64,000 nt of DNA from Rhexocercosporidium sp. MPI-PUGE-AT-0058 (Eukaryota > Ascomycota > Leotiomycetes > Helotiales): positions 1,798,001 to 1,862,000 of the forward strand of contig JAGTJL010000013.1 in assembly GCA_020746875.1 (NCBI GenBank), given 5' to 3'. The position numbers and the translations under genes are program-made. Below, piece after piece: positions 36,745-46,860 of this stretch. Below the pieces are notes generated by a model that saw only the letters and a list, made by a program, of their open reading frames with translations, searched no databases and was not told where the DNA came from. How positions within the stretch are numbered: position 1 is the first letter of the stretch; each line of letters begins with the position of its first letter.

Positions 36745-37668
36745 ATGCCTGGTTTTCCTTTTGCAACATTTGTATTTACTTTGTCCCTTGCCGTTCCTAG
36801 CAATTCAGCTGACTTCCCCATAGCAATCTTCGCCGTCACAATTTGCATTCTGGCAAGCTGTCGTACTGTATCGGAGAGTAAATACAGCCTGATCAACATC
36901 GACAGAGAGTTCCTGGCAACTGCATTCGGGGATGACTGCGTAAATGCCAGCAGCCACATCCCTGACGTTTACAAAGTTGGGTTATCTGGTATGTCTAAAG
37001 CACCCCCTTCCACGCGAGGCCCTCGCTAACATCATCCAACAGGTGCTTGCAGAGTCATAGATGGGGACGTCAAATGCGAAAGTCATCTCCCGCCATCACT
37101 CAATTGGGCCAAGTTGCTCGAAGCCGACTACGTCACCGTTACCAACACGACCGGGAGCCAACCTGACGTCGCAGAGAAATGTATAGAACTCATCCATGAG
37201 GCGGGAGTCAACCACAGCCTGAGCAATAGACTAGCCGTCGCTCTGCTAGCTCTGCTCGCGGTATCCATCGTCCTCAACGTCGCAGTACTCGTGATCGCCC
37301 ACTTCAACGAATCAGCTTTCAAAATGCTCGTCTTCGTTCCCGCATTCCTCCACGAATTAATCCTCGTTGTATGTCTAGGTCTCTACCTAGGCATCAGCAA
37401 TCATGAAGTCGGGGAATACATCCCGGATGGGGAACGGGTTTCTGATATGGCTGTTCTTGGGGTTGGGTTCTGGATGCTGCTTGCGATCTTTTGCGTTCGG
37501 GCTATCTCTAGTCCGGCGTTGTTCGTTACTACTATAATCATTATAGTATCGATCCCGATTGCGATTGTTTCGTTTCTGTTGTGCTTATGTGGAGGCTCGG
37601 ATACGGTTCAGTCGCACACGACTTATATTGTGAAAGAGGTTTACGTTCCTAAGTACCCATCTACGTAG
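36745..37668 (+). CDS. Sur7/PalI-type four-TM membrane protein
   Basis: Probable plasma-membrane or cortical protein of the Sur7/PalI (claudin-like) family. Exons 36745-36988 and 37043-37668 give 289 residues. The intron has a GTATGT donor, a GCTAAC branch and an ACAG acceptor. The layout is N-terminal hydrophobic segments (PFATFVFTLSLAV, FPIAIFAVTICILA), then a long extracellular loop. The loop contains YKVGLSGACRVIDGDVKCES, which corresponds to the family's YxVxLxxxC region, and NTT/NHS sequons. Three TMs follow: LAVALLALLAVSIVLNVAVL, FVPAFLHELILVVCLGLYLG and a final Ile/Val-rich one (ALFVTTIIIIVSIPIAIVSF). The start at 36745 is the first ATG in frame. Convergent with the GH47 gene, 125 bp apart. 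The family call rests on topology and loop pattern. Confidence 0.75.
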
Positions 37669-37793
37669 GTAATTAGGTAGCCTTTCCGATTGGCATTGCT
37701 AGGTAGCTTAGAGCTAAATCACCTACCGAGGAGTGACATAGTCACATACGAGTTAGATTGCAAAAAGTTTGATTGTCTCAGACTAAGATATCA

Positions 37794-39682
37794 TCACCCC
37801 CATCTGAAAGGATGAGCCTCAGTATTTAAAACATACTCATCTAAACTGATCAGATCAGGCTCACTGAACAGCAAGTAGAAATACTTCAAAGTCTCCGCAA
37901 GCCAGTAACTATCCATCGTGTCCTCATGAGTCGGCCATTGCTTCATTACATCCACAATCCGCGCATTTGCGATGCTCGTCCTTGTATGTTTCTGAATTGC
38001 CTGGAACATCTTCCAGCCCTTTTCCATCCATATGGGGTCAGCTGTTAACCGGTACATGATGAACACCGATTCGATGGCCTCAGGTCGCAGTTGATATGAT
38101 GGGTCATCAACGCGCTTGAATCCATTGCCATGGCCGCTCCAGATGCATAAAGTGGGATCCTGGCAGGGCTCTACATGGGAGAAATCCGGCATGATCCCAG
38201 TCGGTGTATTGTCGTACCCCCAAACACAGCCATTTGTGAGCTTTGCAGCAGTTTCTAGCTCTTCCGTAGAGGCGCTGATTCGAGATCCAAGAGCTACCAT
38301 CCCACCGACAAAGCAAGCCAAGTGTTGGAATTGGCCGTCAATTGCAGGCGGATCGGTGGACATGTCAAGATTTCCAGACATGAGAATATCAGGATTTCCG
38401 GGGACAGAAGGCCGGAAGAAGAGATGCTTGCTGAAGGTATCCAGAGCTATCCGATACATCTGGAGATATTGATCGGAGGTACGGTGGTCGAGAAGATGTG
38501 TTTTGGGTAAATACTCGAACGCAGAATCTAGATATCAAGCAAATTCAGCACTTTGAACATCAGAGGACATTAGAAATACGCCTTACCTGCCAGAACACCT
38601 AGAGAGAATCTCTCATCTGAAAAGGACAAGTCTTTCCCGGAGCAGTCTGCTAACAATGGCCACATTCCAGGCAAAGCCGTGTCATTTTGGGTGTTTTTAA
38701 GTTGATCGGTTATGACCTGGATATGCGCAGCGTACGTTTTGTTCCCCGTAACCTGGCTTAACCGGATGAATTCCATACTCAAGCTTGCAACCTGAGCGAT
38801 TATAACATTGTCCACTCCCGCTAACCTTCCAGATGTTTGATTTTTCCACCAGTAGTATGGGACTGGGAGGCCGTTTTGGGTGCTATAACAAGTACACGAG
38901 TTAGCATTGGTGTTGATGCTGTGAGAGAATGGGTGAATGTTTGAGGAAGCAGGAGCTAAAGTCCCTCAGATATGAGTGATCTGGATCCCCAACCATGCAG
39001 GCATATTCGCCCAAGAACATCGAGTGCACAGCCTGGAAAATACCCACTGGAAAGCTTTGGTAAGAAAATCTCCCAATTGAGTTGCCTTTTGTAACAATAT
39101 TGGGTATTTATGCTCGGTAACATCCCATGCGCCCAGCAGCCCTCCCAAATATCGTATGGTGACTTCGAAGACGGGAACTTTGTTGGCATTCGGTTTCGAG
39201 AAGTCGATCTCCTCCAGCGCCTCCAGTGCCTCGTCGAATTTCTCTTGCAGCCCCATTATGTATAAACTATCCAAGGAGTCTACCAATGTAGCCGCCCATC
39301 CAACAAAGTTATCCTTGTGCTTCCCAGAGACTGGCATCACCTCATCGTGCATCCACCCGTAGTGGTTGTATCCTTTCCAGGCATGTCTGAACGCGTCTTT
39401 GACTTGACCCCGCCGCTCCAATCGTATTGCCTGCGCATCAGCAGATTCCTGGGGAAATGTAGCTTGTATCTTGTATGGGCTTGGGCCATTATGGTATGTT
39501 TCTGCGGAGGGAGAGGAGGAGGAGGAGGAGGAGGAGGAGGAATAAAAGTATATGCAGAGGAGAAGAATCGCAATGAGGAGATGACGCGAACGCGGTCGGA
39601 AAGCTAATGGACGAGGATAATGGAAATTGATACTTCGAGCTGTCTTCTCGTTCAACTGCTTTACGCTAGGTAGGATAGTCAT
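37794..39682 (-). CDS. GH47 class I alpha-1,2-mannosidase
   Basis: Glycoside hydrolase family 47 enzyme, trimming alpha-1,2-mannose from N-glycans (ER/Golgi processing or ERAD type). Exons 39682-39048, 38882-38587 and 38527-37794 sum to 1665 nt, 554 residues. It is a type II membrane protein, with cytoplasmic residues 1-33 and a TM at about 34-47 (LLIAILLLCIYFY). A pure Ser run (about residues 48-57), encoded by a GAGGAG-type microsatellite read antisense, forms the stem. Catalytic-domain landmarks are HDEVMPVSG (about 112), VDSLDSLYIMG, VPVFEVTIRYLGGLLG, HLACFVGG, RPEAIESVFIMYRLTAD and the C-terminal TEAHPF. An in-frame upstream ATG at 39721 would add 13 residues. All introns are canonical or near canonical (GTGGGT donor in intron 1). 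The gene appears intact. Confidence 0.95.
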
Positions 39683-40795
39683 GCTTGCCCCTGGATAGCT
39701 TATGTGAATGGAGCAATCCACAGCCCATTGAGCATCAACAAGGCCATGGTGCTGATGTTTGGCGTCGTTGTTTCAATTTATGCCGAGGCCCTGGAATCAT
39801 CATGTGACAATCAAGAAATCCCATGTTCTAGTCTATCAAACCATACGCTGAACATATCTGAGTTGTTTAATCTACTTAATTTGTGTGTACGGTCAATTTT
39901 TGGCAAGTTTCAAGCGTCTGTCGTCATTTTCATCTGTTGAGAGGTCGTAGAGTTTCGAGGTCAATTCTGCATCGCATCAAGAGCGCTTAGTAATCAAGTA
40001 AAGTTTTGGCACGCTGGCCTCAACTCAAATAGTATGACTAGTGTAAATTTTAAGGATCAAACATCAAGCATAAGTACCTTCTTCCCCGAGGCGTCTCGCA
40101 AAGTAATGCGGTCCAACGATGATCTCACCCATGAACAGTTTTGCCCGTCCAAAAAGGGAGAAGCAGGAATCGATCCTCTGGGTGTGGGCGGACCCATCGC
40201 GAATGTGGTACACTGGTACTTCACTCAGTGACATAGTAAGACTTATTATCTACCTAGGTACCCACATGTAGGCAGGTGGTGGAAGAAATTTGCAACTCCT
40301 GGAAATTAAGCACCTTGGGACTGGAGCTTTCAACATGTACACTTTCAGGGGTGCAAATGAGATACATACTTTGCGCTTCAGGATTTCTCCACCGTCCCGC
40401 CTACCTGGGAACAACCTTTTGACGTCTGCATTGTTTTGTTTACTTCGCTTAGTTGCGATACATGGCCGCCCTAGGAGATGAAAGCTTCTAGATCTAGCTC
40501 GTTGAAAATCTAGGTTCTCACATCTAGCCAAGAGCTATCACTCTCCTGAAATTTTTCGGAGGGGCCTGCATATCGCCCCTGGCCTTGTACACTAAATCTG
40601 ACTAATGAGTAAGCACAAGTGTCCACATTACTTACCCGCATGACTCAAATATTGCCATCTGCACATTTGAAGATATAAACCACTCTTTCAATAAATAGTC
40701 TTTCTTCTTCTACTGTCCTCAAGCATCGATTTGGATCTCAATCCATTCTACCACCCAACGTCGTCATTACCTCTGTTCACAACGCAAGGTACAAC
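39683..40795. other. 1.1-kb divergent intergenic region
   Basis: Shared upstream space of the GH47 gene (-) and the GNAT gene (+). No coding segment recognised. A TCTTTCTTCTTCTACTG-like pyrimidine tract and ATATAAACC (about 40673) precede the acetyltransferase start and fit a core promoter. Confidence 0.45.
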
Positions 40796-41998
40796 ATGCC
40801 ATCATCCGTTCTCGAAGAAAAGGCCGCCGCGCCACTCAAAGTTCGGGCGAGAGCGAAGGTCAATCTCATTGCCTGGGATCCCGAATCCCCTGAGCATGTA
40901 GAGCGGATGGTTCAACAACGAATTGCATGTGGGTGGAAGTATGATCAAGTCGAGAAATGGAGGGGTTTGCAGCGAGAGGGCAAGATGACTCTTCAGTGGG
41001 TGGTGAGTTTGGTTTTTTTTCTCTTCTTCTTTTTGTGGGTCATCAGGATTGTATTACGTGAGACAAAGCGATGTTTTGGATTTTCGAGTCCATTTTGTGT
41101 TTGTTTTTGTTGCTGTTTTCGGGTTTTGAGAACTGATGGGAGAGACCGCGGCATTTGGTTGCCAGATATACTTGATGTGGGGGGTTGTTTCGTGGGGCAG
41201 TTCAGTGGAGGCTCAAATTACAACAGACCTGTTTTTCCTCCGCGTTTTTAGGCACAACTTCACGTAGTTTAATGGATTGGACACCTGATTTTCCGCTGCA
41301 ATATTAACACCAATCTAGGTTTTGTCAGAGGATGACCCAGACAAGGAAACAAAACTCGCCCAACACCTCCTCAAATACCCAAACGAGAGTACGCCCATCC
41401 ACGATACTGCGGCTACCCTTGGTGCCAAACCTCGCCAGTCGACTTCACTCCCTTTTACCCCTGTTGGGCACATTTCTCTTGATTCGGAGAGTGCGAACCC
41501 AGACCAAGCTGATGCCTCACAAGGCATGTACTGGTAAGTCAGTGTCATATTACGAAGAAGATATTCGGAAATGTTTCTCCAGGCTCTACACACAACCAAA
41601 AATCATACATACTAATTTAATGAAACAGTATCACCACATTTTACATATCTCGCGCCATCCAAAGTGGTGGACTAGGTAGCGCCGCCATGGACAGAGTTGA
41701 GAGCGAAGCCGTAAAAGAACCACTCAATGCCAAGATTCTAAGTCTGGATACCTTAGCCAACAGCAGTTTTGAGAATCATGACTTATGGATTCAGCTGGGA
41801 TTTGAAATGCCCCCAGTATGCGCTGTCTCTCTGATTCTCGAAGCTTGAGTACTGACGTTGAGGTAGTTTTCTAACCAGGATTGGTATGAAAGGCGAGGAT
41901 ATAAGTCATGGAAGTTCGTTGACGGCCACATCAAGCAGGAGGTGAATGGAAAAATCTGGGAATTAGATGCTGTGTTTATGAAGAAGATTGTTGCGTAA
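40796..41998 (+). CDS. GNAT-family N-acetyltransferase
   Basis: Acetyl-CoA-dependent acetyltransferase of the GNAT fold; substrate unknown. There are four exons: 40796-41002, 41319-41533, 41629-41815 and 41867-41998 (741 nt, 246 residues). The N-terminal part has AWDPESPEHVERMVQQRIACGWKYD (helical). Exon 3 carries the beta4/acetyl-CoA loop region ITTFYISRAIQSGGLGSAAM, with the RxxxGxG-like turn, followed by a helix. The C-terminus reads DWYERRGYKSWK, the common GNAT beta5 'Y..~GF/Y' pattern. Intron 1 is long (316 nt) and partly open, so an unspliced reading would give a misleading 151-codon frame. The last intron is placed by the PP|FSNQDWYE join. The 3' end overlaps the end of the convergent P-loop pseudogene by 36 bp. 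Confidence 0.85.
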
Positions 41999-43489
41999 GG
42001 AAGAAGCTACGAGATCGTCAAGATCAAGAAAGAGATTTTTGGGTATAGAAGTGGTAGAGTAGAGATTTGAATAGGCGCTGACAAAAGTTCCGAGGCTCAA
42101 ATTACTCTCAAACGGCAGTCCATGGGATAGGCCTGTAATTATGGCAAGGAAGGAGAAAGTTTTCGTGTTCTTCCACCTTCTAAGCTCACCAGACCGTATT
42201 CCCACCCTTTGCTTTCTCCTGTATAAATATGCTATCAAGGTGACTCCAATGACTGCCAGACCACCAAGAAGGATCAAAATCTGGTAAATGTACTTGTACT
42301 TTGGAGCATAGTAAGTCGGAAATAGAACAACTGGAGTCGAGGTCGTTAGCAACAGACAGAAAACAATGGTCATGGAGAAACTTGGTCTTACGCGGCACCC
42401 AAAGAACCCATGCGTAAGATACAATATTTGATGTGGCGACAACTTCCAAGCGAGATTGTTACCGCTGGTTGTGAGTTTGGATGATCTTCGGAACCTTGGA
42501 TGAATTCTCCTGTAGGTATGGATGCAAGGCTTGCTAACTCGCGACGATCACCAACACGAGTAATAACGCGGCCTGCCATCTCTCTATACATGATTTGCAA
42601 TTTAAATTCCTGAATGATGGCGTACATCAAGTCCTAGACTTGATCTTCGAGCTCGTAGCCTCGAGCCGCAATCCTCGAGGATATGCTTTTCCCTGGTACC
42701 ATGACGTTTAGCCAAGAATCCTAGAGTTCGTCGGCATTTCCTCCAGACCCGTCTGCTTCTAGAGCAAGAGCGAAGAGAATTGGTAACCTGGCAGCTTTCC
42801 CTACACCACAGACGATAGTTGAATGCTCACATCCAGTCCAAAAGCTGACTGCATGTCGTCTCTGAGTTTCCAGCAGTAGTCAAAGTTCGTGACGAGCAAT
42901 TTTAGAAGGGAAAACCCACCGCTTCATAACGGCTGAATCCCCAAGGAGAAGAATTTTGACAGTCTTTTCTGGTTCGATGAGCTTCAGGGGTTCGTCCAAC
43001 AAGTTGCAAGTTTCCTCGCCGAGGGTTTCGATCGAGTCAACAATTATCGACAGGCCAGATTTTAATGCTTGGAAATGCTTGATGATATTCGGTATGCTGG
43101 TTACCAACACTTGACAATCCGCCGTATCATCCAGTGAGAATAAATAACGCGTGGTCTCAAGGGGTCTATCTTCGACTCCCGTGGCTAGAGTGAATGCTAA
43201 GTGCTTCGCAAAAATCATCTTACCACTCCCGCTCGAACCTAACAGCAACAAGAATCTGTTGTCCAAGGCCACATCGAACGCGGAAAAGTAGGCTGGGGGC
43301 TCGGAAATTTCTCTAGCCTTCCGTTTTCGCAGACCTTTTGCAGCTTTGTCCTCTACCGTAAAGCGGGACGTAGCCTCTGGCGAGATTGAAGACTTTACCG
43401 TCAGGAAGTATCAGAATTGGCTTGTCACCGAACGCTGCGGCGGTAGCATTCAGGTGCTCGATATAGCCTTTGGTTACTTTAATCATCAT
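41963..43489 (-). pseudogene. Broken P-loop ATPase with C-terminal TM helix
   Basis: A disrupted fungal gene with an N-terminal segment (MMIKVTKGYIEHLNATAAAF, start 43489) and a frameshift near 43390. A P-loop domain follows (LLLLGSSGSGK at about 43240; Walker-B-like IIVDSIETL at about 43050; KILLLGDS), then a linker ADGSGGNADEL, stop, DSWLNVMVPGKSI, ELEDQV, stop, DLMYAIIQEF. The C-terminal part (VVATSNIVSYAWVLWVP, intron with GCTAAC branch, VLFPTYYAPKYKY, TM ILILLGGLAVIGVTLIAYLY) is in a shifted frame. I count at least two frameshifts and several stops (for example after ARHEL at 42880). The P-loop is normal except GKM where GKT/S is usual. It could be an NLR-like STAND ATPase; family unresolved. 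Confidence 0.6.
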
Positions 43490-43895
43490 GCTATTGAGGA
43501 ATTTTAATGGGAATTAGGTGAACTTGATCTGATTTCTTTTTGGAGGATTCAATCGGGTCTGTGATCAAGCTCCGTGCAATACACCAACATTCAATCATGT
43601 GCTGCAAATCTCTCCAACGTCGCCGTAATCACCGACAAGTACACTAGTAGCAATAATATATAATCATGCGGCTGTACTTGAATCTTTCATCGGCTTTGTC
43701 GAGCAACATTTCCGAAAGAAATGGGAGTGGGGGTGCGGGCAAGAAGCGATGCCCACCCACTACTCGCTCACACGGCATCCTAGAACTGGAAAAATTTCAG
43801 TCAAGTATGGTGACATCAAAAGGAAGCATTTTTATTATTGTGAGTAATTCTAAGCAGAATTGGAAGCTCTCAAAGCTCCTGCCCCAGTTTCAATT

Positions 43896-44317
43896 ATGCC
43901 AGTCTCAGGAAATATCGTTGCGCCAGCCTCAGCGCAAGAACAGAAAGTCTCGGACCGCCCACTCTTCATCGCCTTCATATCTTCCATCCATCCCGAGACA
44001 GGTGAATCATGGTGTACCGACGTACGAATAGCATTGCCGCTTCTCGACTCTGGGTTCGCGCCAATTGAAGCGCCAGACCTTGTATTTATCGAAGTTGGCC
44101 AAAGGCCCGAGTACGCATTCTTCGATCGAACTCTGCTAGCTTTGCTAACATGATGAACTCCAGACGGAAAGCCGAGAATGCTTTCAGAACAGATTAGAAT
44201 GTTCATAATGTGCCGACCCGAGTAAAGTCTGAGCGTGTGGAGGGGGTGAAGGAGACAGCACGATTAGAAGAGGGAGATATTAAGAATGTGGAAACTCTGC
44301 ACGCCTTCGTTAGATAG
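43896..44317 (+). pseudogene. TXNDC17/DUF953-like thioredoxin-fold gene with in-frame stop
   Basis: Exons 43896-44110 and 44164-44317, joined by a 53-nt intron (GTACGC...GCTAAC...CTCCAG), give 123 codons. The frame shows MPVSGNIVAPASAQE, PLFIAFISS, then ESWCTDVRIALPLLDSGFAP, where family members have a WCPDC/WCPDV-type site; here the second Cys position is Val. It continues PDLVFIEVGQRPE then KAENAFRTD, TAG (44195-44197), NVHNVPT, ending VEGVKETARLEEGDIKNVE, LHAFVR. The TAG sits where relatives have Trp (a TGG to TAG change), and coding similarity continues in the same frame after it. Truncation removes the last strands of the fold. Recent nonsense mutation, or a base error. Confidence 0.7.
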
Positions 44318-44717
44318 GAATCGATGTATCAAGTAAACACAAGAAGCCTCTCTAATATACATTTAGAAGAACCCTTTGGGGTTTGAAGAAAAATAGCGTC
44401 CAATGCTAGGTTCGCCGTGCATTGTTCCTTTACCTTTGTTCTTGTCTAGTGGTGGTGACAATTTCATATTTTACAACCTCAACACAGAAAATCGTCTTTC
44501 ATCCAACAAAAACCCCAATTCTAGATCACAAGGGATACGAAACTGTGGAGATAGAAAGAGTTCTCGCTTCCCAATTTCGATGGGAGAGTATCTGTTGTTA
44601 CATTTCCGGTCATGAGTAGAGAGTGATCTAACCCAAACGCCATGCTCGCTCGTTCAAACAACCACCATTCCAAAGCACCTAATACTTAAACACTTTCACA
44701 GCCCTCTCAGCTTCATT
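44318..44717. other. Intergenic, no gene seen
   Basis: Short plus-strand frames at 44403-44619 have no ATG of good context and no motif. A TC-rich stretch near 44700-44760 is antisense to the next possible gene. Confidence 0.4.
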
Positions 44718-45026
44718 TCATTTCTCATCGATGTCCTTCGCCTCTATTTTGCCCCTTCCAGATGATTCTAATTCTTGCTCCTCAAGACCTGTTCTCTCCC
44801 CGTCAACCCCACCTCGAGACCCCTCATCCTCAGCCTCCTGCTCCCCTTTCAACTTTCCAGGTGGTGCCGCAAGCTCAACCACTCCTACTTTCCCATCGCC
44901 TATTTCTCCTCGATCCAGTTGTTGGCTCTTCACTCGAGCTAGTTGTATTTTGTAGATGAGGTCCGAAGGATGTGAGGATTTCTGAGCGATGGTTTTGAGG
45001 GCGCTTGCTAGCCTGAGGAAGGACAT
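44718..45026 (-). CDS. Small hypothetical protein
   Basis: A 102-residue open frame starting MSFLRLASALKTIAQKSSHP. The N-terminus is basic and hydroxylated with few acids, compatible with a mitochondrial presequence, and is followed by IYKIQLARVKSQQL. The C-terminal half is Glu/Gly/Lys-rich (EQEAEDEGSRGG). No family is recognised. The frame is uninterrupted and ATG-initiated, but the acidic half mirrors a TC-rich opposite strand, so it may be fortuitous. Confidence 0.3.
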   Translation of the reverse strand: MSFLRLASALKTIAQKSSHPSDLIYKIQLARVKSQQLDRGEIGDGKVGVVELAAPPGKLKGEQEAEDEGSRGGVDGERTGLEEQELESSGRGKIEAKDIDEK

Positions 45027-45631
45027 TGTCTGAGAGGCTGTGAGGGCGAGATGCTTGACTTGAGGAATGGGCAGAGTGTTTTAAAAGATTGGGTTGTGAT
45101 TTGGGGATGCTGGCGATACTTGAGTCGAGTTGTAGATGGATTGAGGTGGAATGTAAGCTGAGATAGGAGCCTGCGGCTAGTCATGTGACCGTGAGCAACT
45201 TGTGCCACCTTGGCCGGATTTGGACCTCACGAGAAGACGTACCTCTTGCTCTTGACCCAACTCAGGAGTGATTCAATTTGAAGCAGCAGTTGCTTTGCTT
45301 AGTGGTCCTAAAAGTACCGGCAAGACTGTGAAGAGCCCACGGGCAAAGATTTGTTTACTTTAGGATGTTATCTCGCTTATACGAAAGGGGCCAGCGTTTG
45401 TGATTTCGTGTCCAACTGACAGGAAGATTAATACCGCGGACTGTAGGAATCTGGAAGCAAAGCTTCCCGAAAGTAGAAATCGGTAATTTGAGTGTTTGAG
45501 GCTGAAGACAAACGAGCAGTTTCCTGAATTACAGTTATTGTAGTTCTAAAATCGGACAGGGAGTACAATGTGTAACGCTTTACTACAATTCTACCCCTAA
45601 GACTTTTAGTCGGGACAAGACTTCAAAGGTT
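45027..45631. other. Intergenic, no gene seen
   Basis: No coding or repeat structure recognised in about 600 bp. Confidence 0.4.
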
Positions 45632-46009
45632 TCATCGAATTGAATCTTTGAACTTTCTCTTGAAGTTTCCCGCTGGTGAGACTGATTTTGTTCGATCAAG
45701 CATCTCCCAACCGAAAGTTGCACCTCTTGTCCCACCTACGAAGTCTTTGTGATATACCACAATCACGGCTCCCCAATCAACATCAAAACCACTTCTCGCC
45801 GATTCAAATGAGCTAAGAACTCTCTTCTCCTCCAATTGGATCACCCGGTAGCGCGGAAGAATCCCCCAGACTCTCCTCGCTCCTGCCTCCCCCGAAGTCA
45901 AGCAACCAAAACAATTAGGAATTGCCCCCCGCCCCCCACCCCAAAGAAGAATCACATATGGGTACAAGAATTCTGATATAATCACCAATGCTCTTAGCAA
46001 AAAATTCAT
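45632..46009 (-). CDS. Hypothetical open reading frame
   Basis: 125 codons, starting MNFLLRALVIISEFLYPYVI with a hydrophobic N-terminus and a GGGRG patch. The rest is mixed polar (FESARSGFDVDWGAVIVVYH). It starts within a base or two of the end of the upstream broken frame, so it may be a continuation of that gene in another frame. No family recognised. Confidence 0.25.
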   Translation of the reverse strand: MNFLLRALVIISEFLYPYVILLWGGGRGAIPNCFGCLTSGEAGARRVWGILPRYRVIQLEEKRVLSSFESARSGFDVDWGAVIVVYHKDFVGGTRGATFGWEMLDRTKSVSPAGNFKRKFKDSIR

Positions 46010-46372
46010 TCTCCCATGACGATACCCTTCACGCCCCTACCTCTCCACCTCCAACTGGCGATTAGCTCGACGAACCCAACCAGCTCTTTCCGAATCGAAT
46101 GAGCATAAAGCAAACTAACCGGCGCCTCAATCGGATGCCAGCTGCGCACATAAACAAGTTTCTAGGAATGCGGAGTATTTTTCTGGTGCCAGAAGACCGG
46201 ATGGGTGGGTGTCAAGGCTCTTGAAAATAGAGCCGATGAAATGGGCTCCTGTTGTTGTTGTTTGAGACTCATTACAGATAGACATTTCGGAAACAGCTGG
46301 CCCCATCGGTGTTGATAACAAGGAGGGCGATTCATGGCACGGAGAGTGAATGTAATTGACGAGAGACATCAT
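46006..46372 (-). pseudogene. Hypothetical frame with one-base shift
   Basis: Frame 1 starts MMSLVNYIHSPCHESP and runs to EKYSAFLETC. Removing one T in the TTT near 46157 would join it to YVRSWHPIEAPVSLLYAHSI, ending GRGVKGIVMGE and TGA at 46006-46008. Both halves look like protein, with continuous amphipathic pattern, but no family is recognised. Could be a small broken gene or chance. Confidence 0.3.
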
Positions 46373-46860
46373 GAGTAGGTCCGGAGATCAATTTTGGATT
46401 TGAGAAGCGCGGCAATTTGTGCATTTATCAGATGAGTCGGCGTTTAAGTTGTCCCATCCCCTGATCGGCTAAATACTTGGCTGCAGGAATGCATGCATTA
46501 CGTGGCTTACTTCTTGCTATTTGTTTGGCTAGTGTCTCTTGATGCCTACCCAGAACGAAGAGTCCCAACGAATGACAGAACACTGTATCTACTCGAGTTT
46601 GATGTGAATCGGTTACCTATTATTTTCTAAGCCAGGGAAAAGACAGAGCTACCAGGATACCAAAACACCACATTCTCGGATCATGGCCCTAGAAAACACA
46701 TGGAACCCTTTTGTAATTCACTGAAAACAGAGTGGCAAGAAGGGGTAATGTAATCAGAGATGCTAGAAAAGTGGTTTGGATGGTCGGTACAAAAGCAAAA
46801 GCTGTTGAAGATAGATATAAGACTGTAAAAAGAATATGACATCTTTTACTAATCGTAGGA

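Noticed and set aside
40796..41251. 151-residue reading from the GNAT start through position 41251
   Set aside because: The part after 41002 reads through an intron (GTGAGT...CTAG) and becomes Phe/Cys-rich; splicing restores a GNAT protein.
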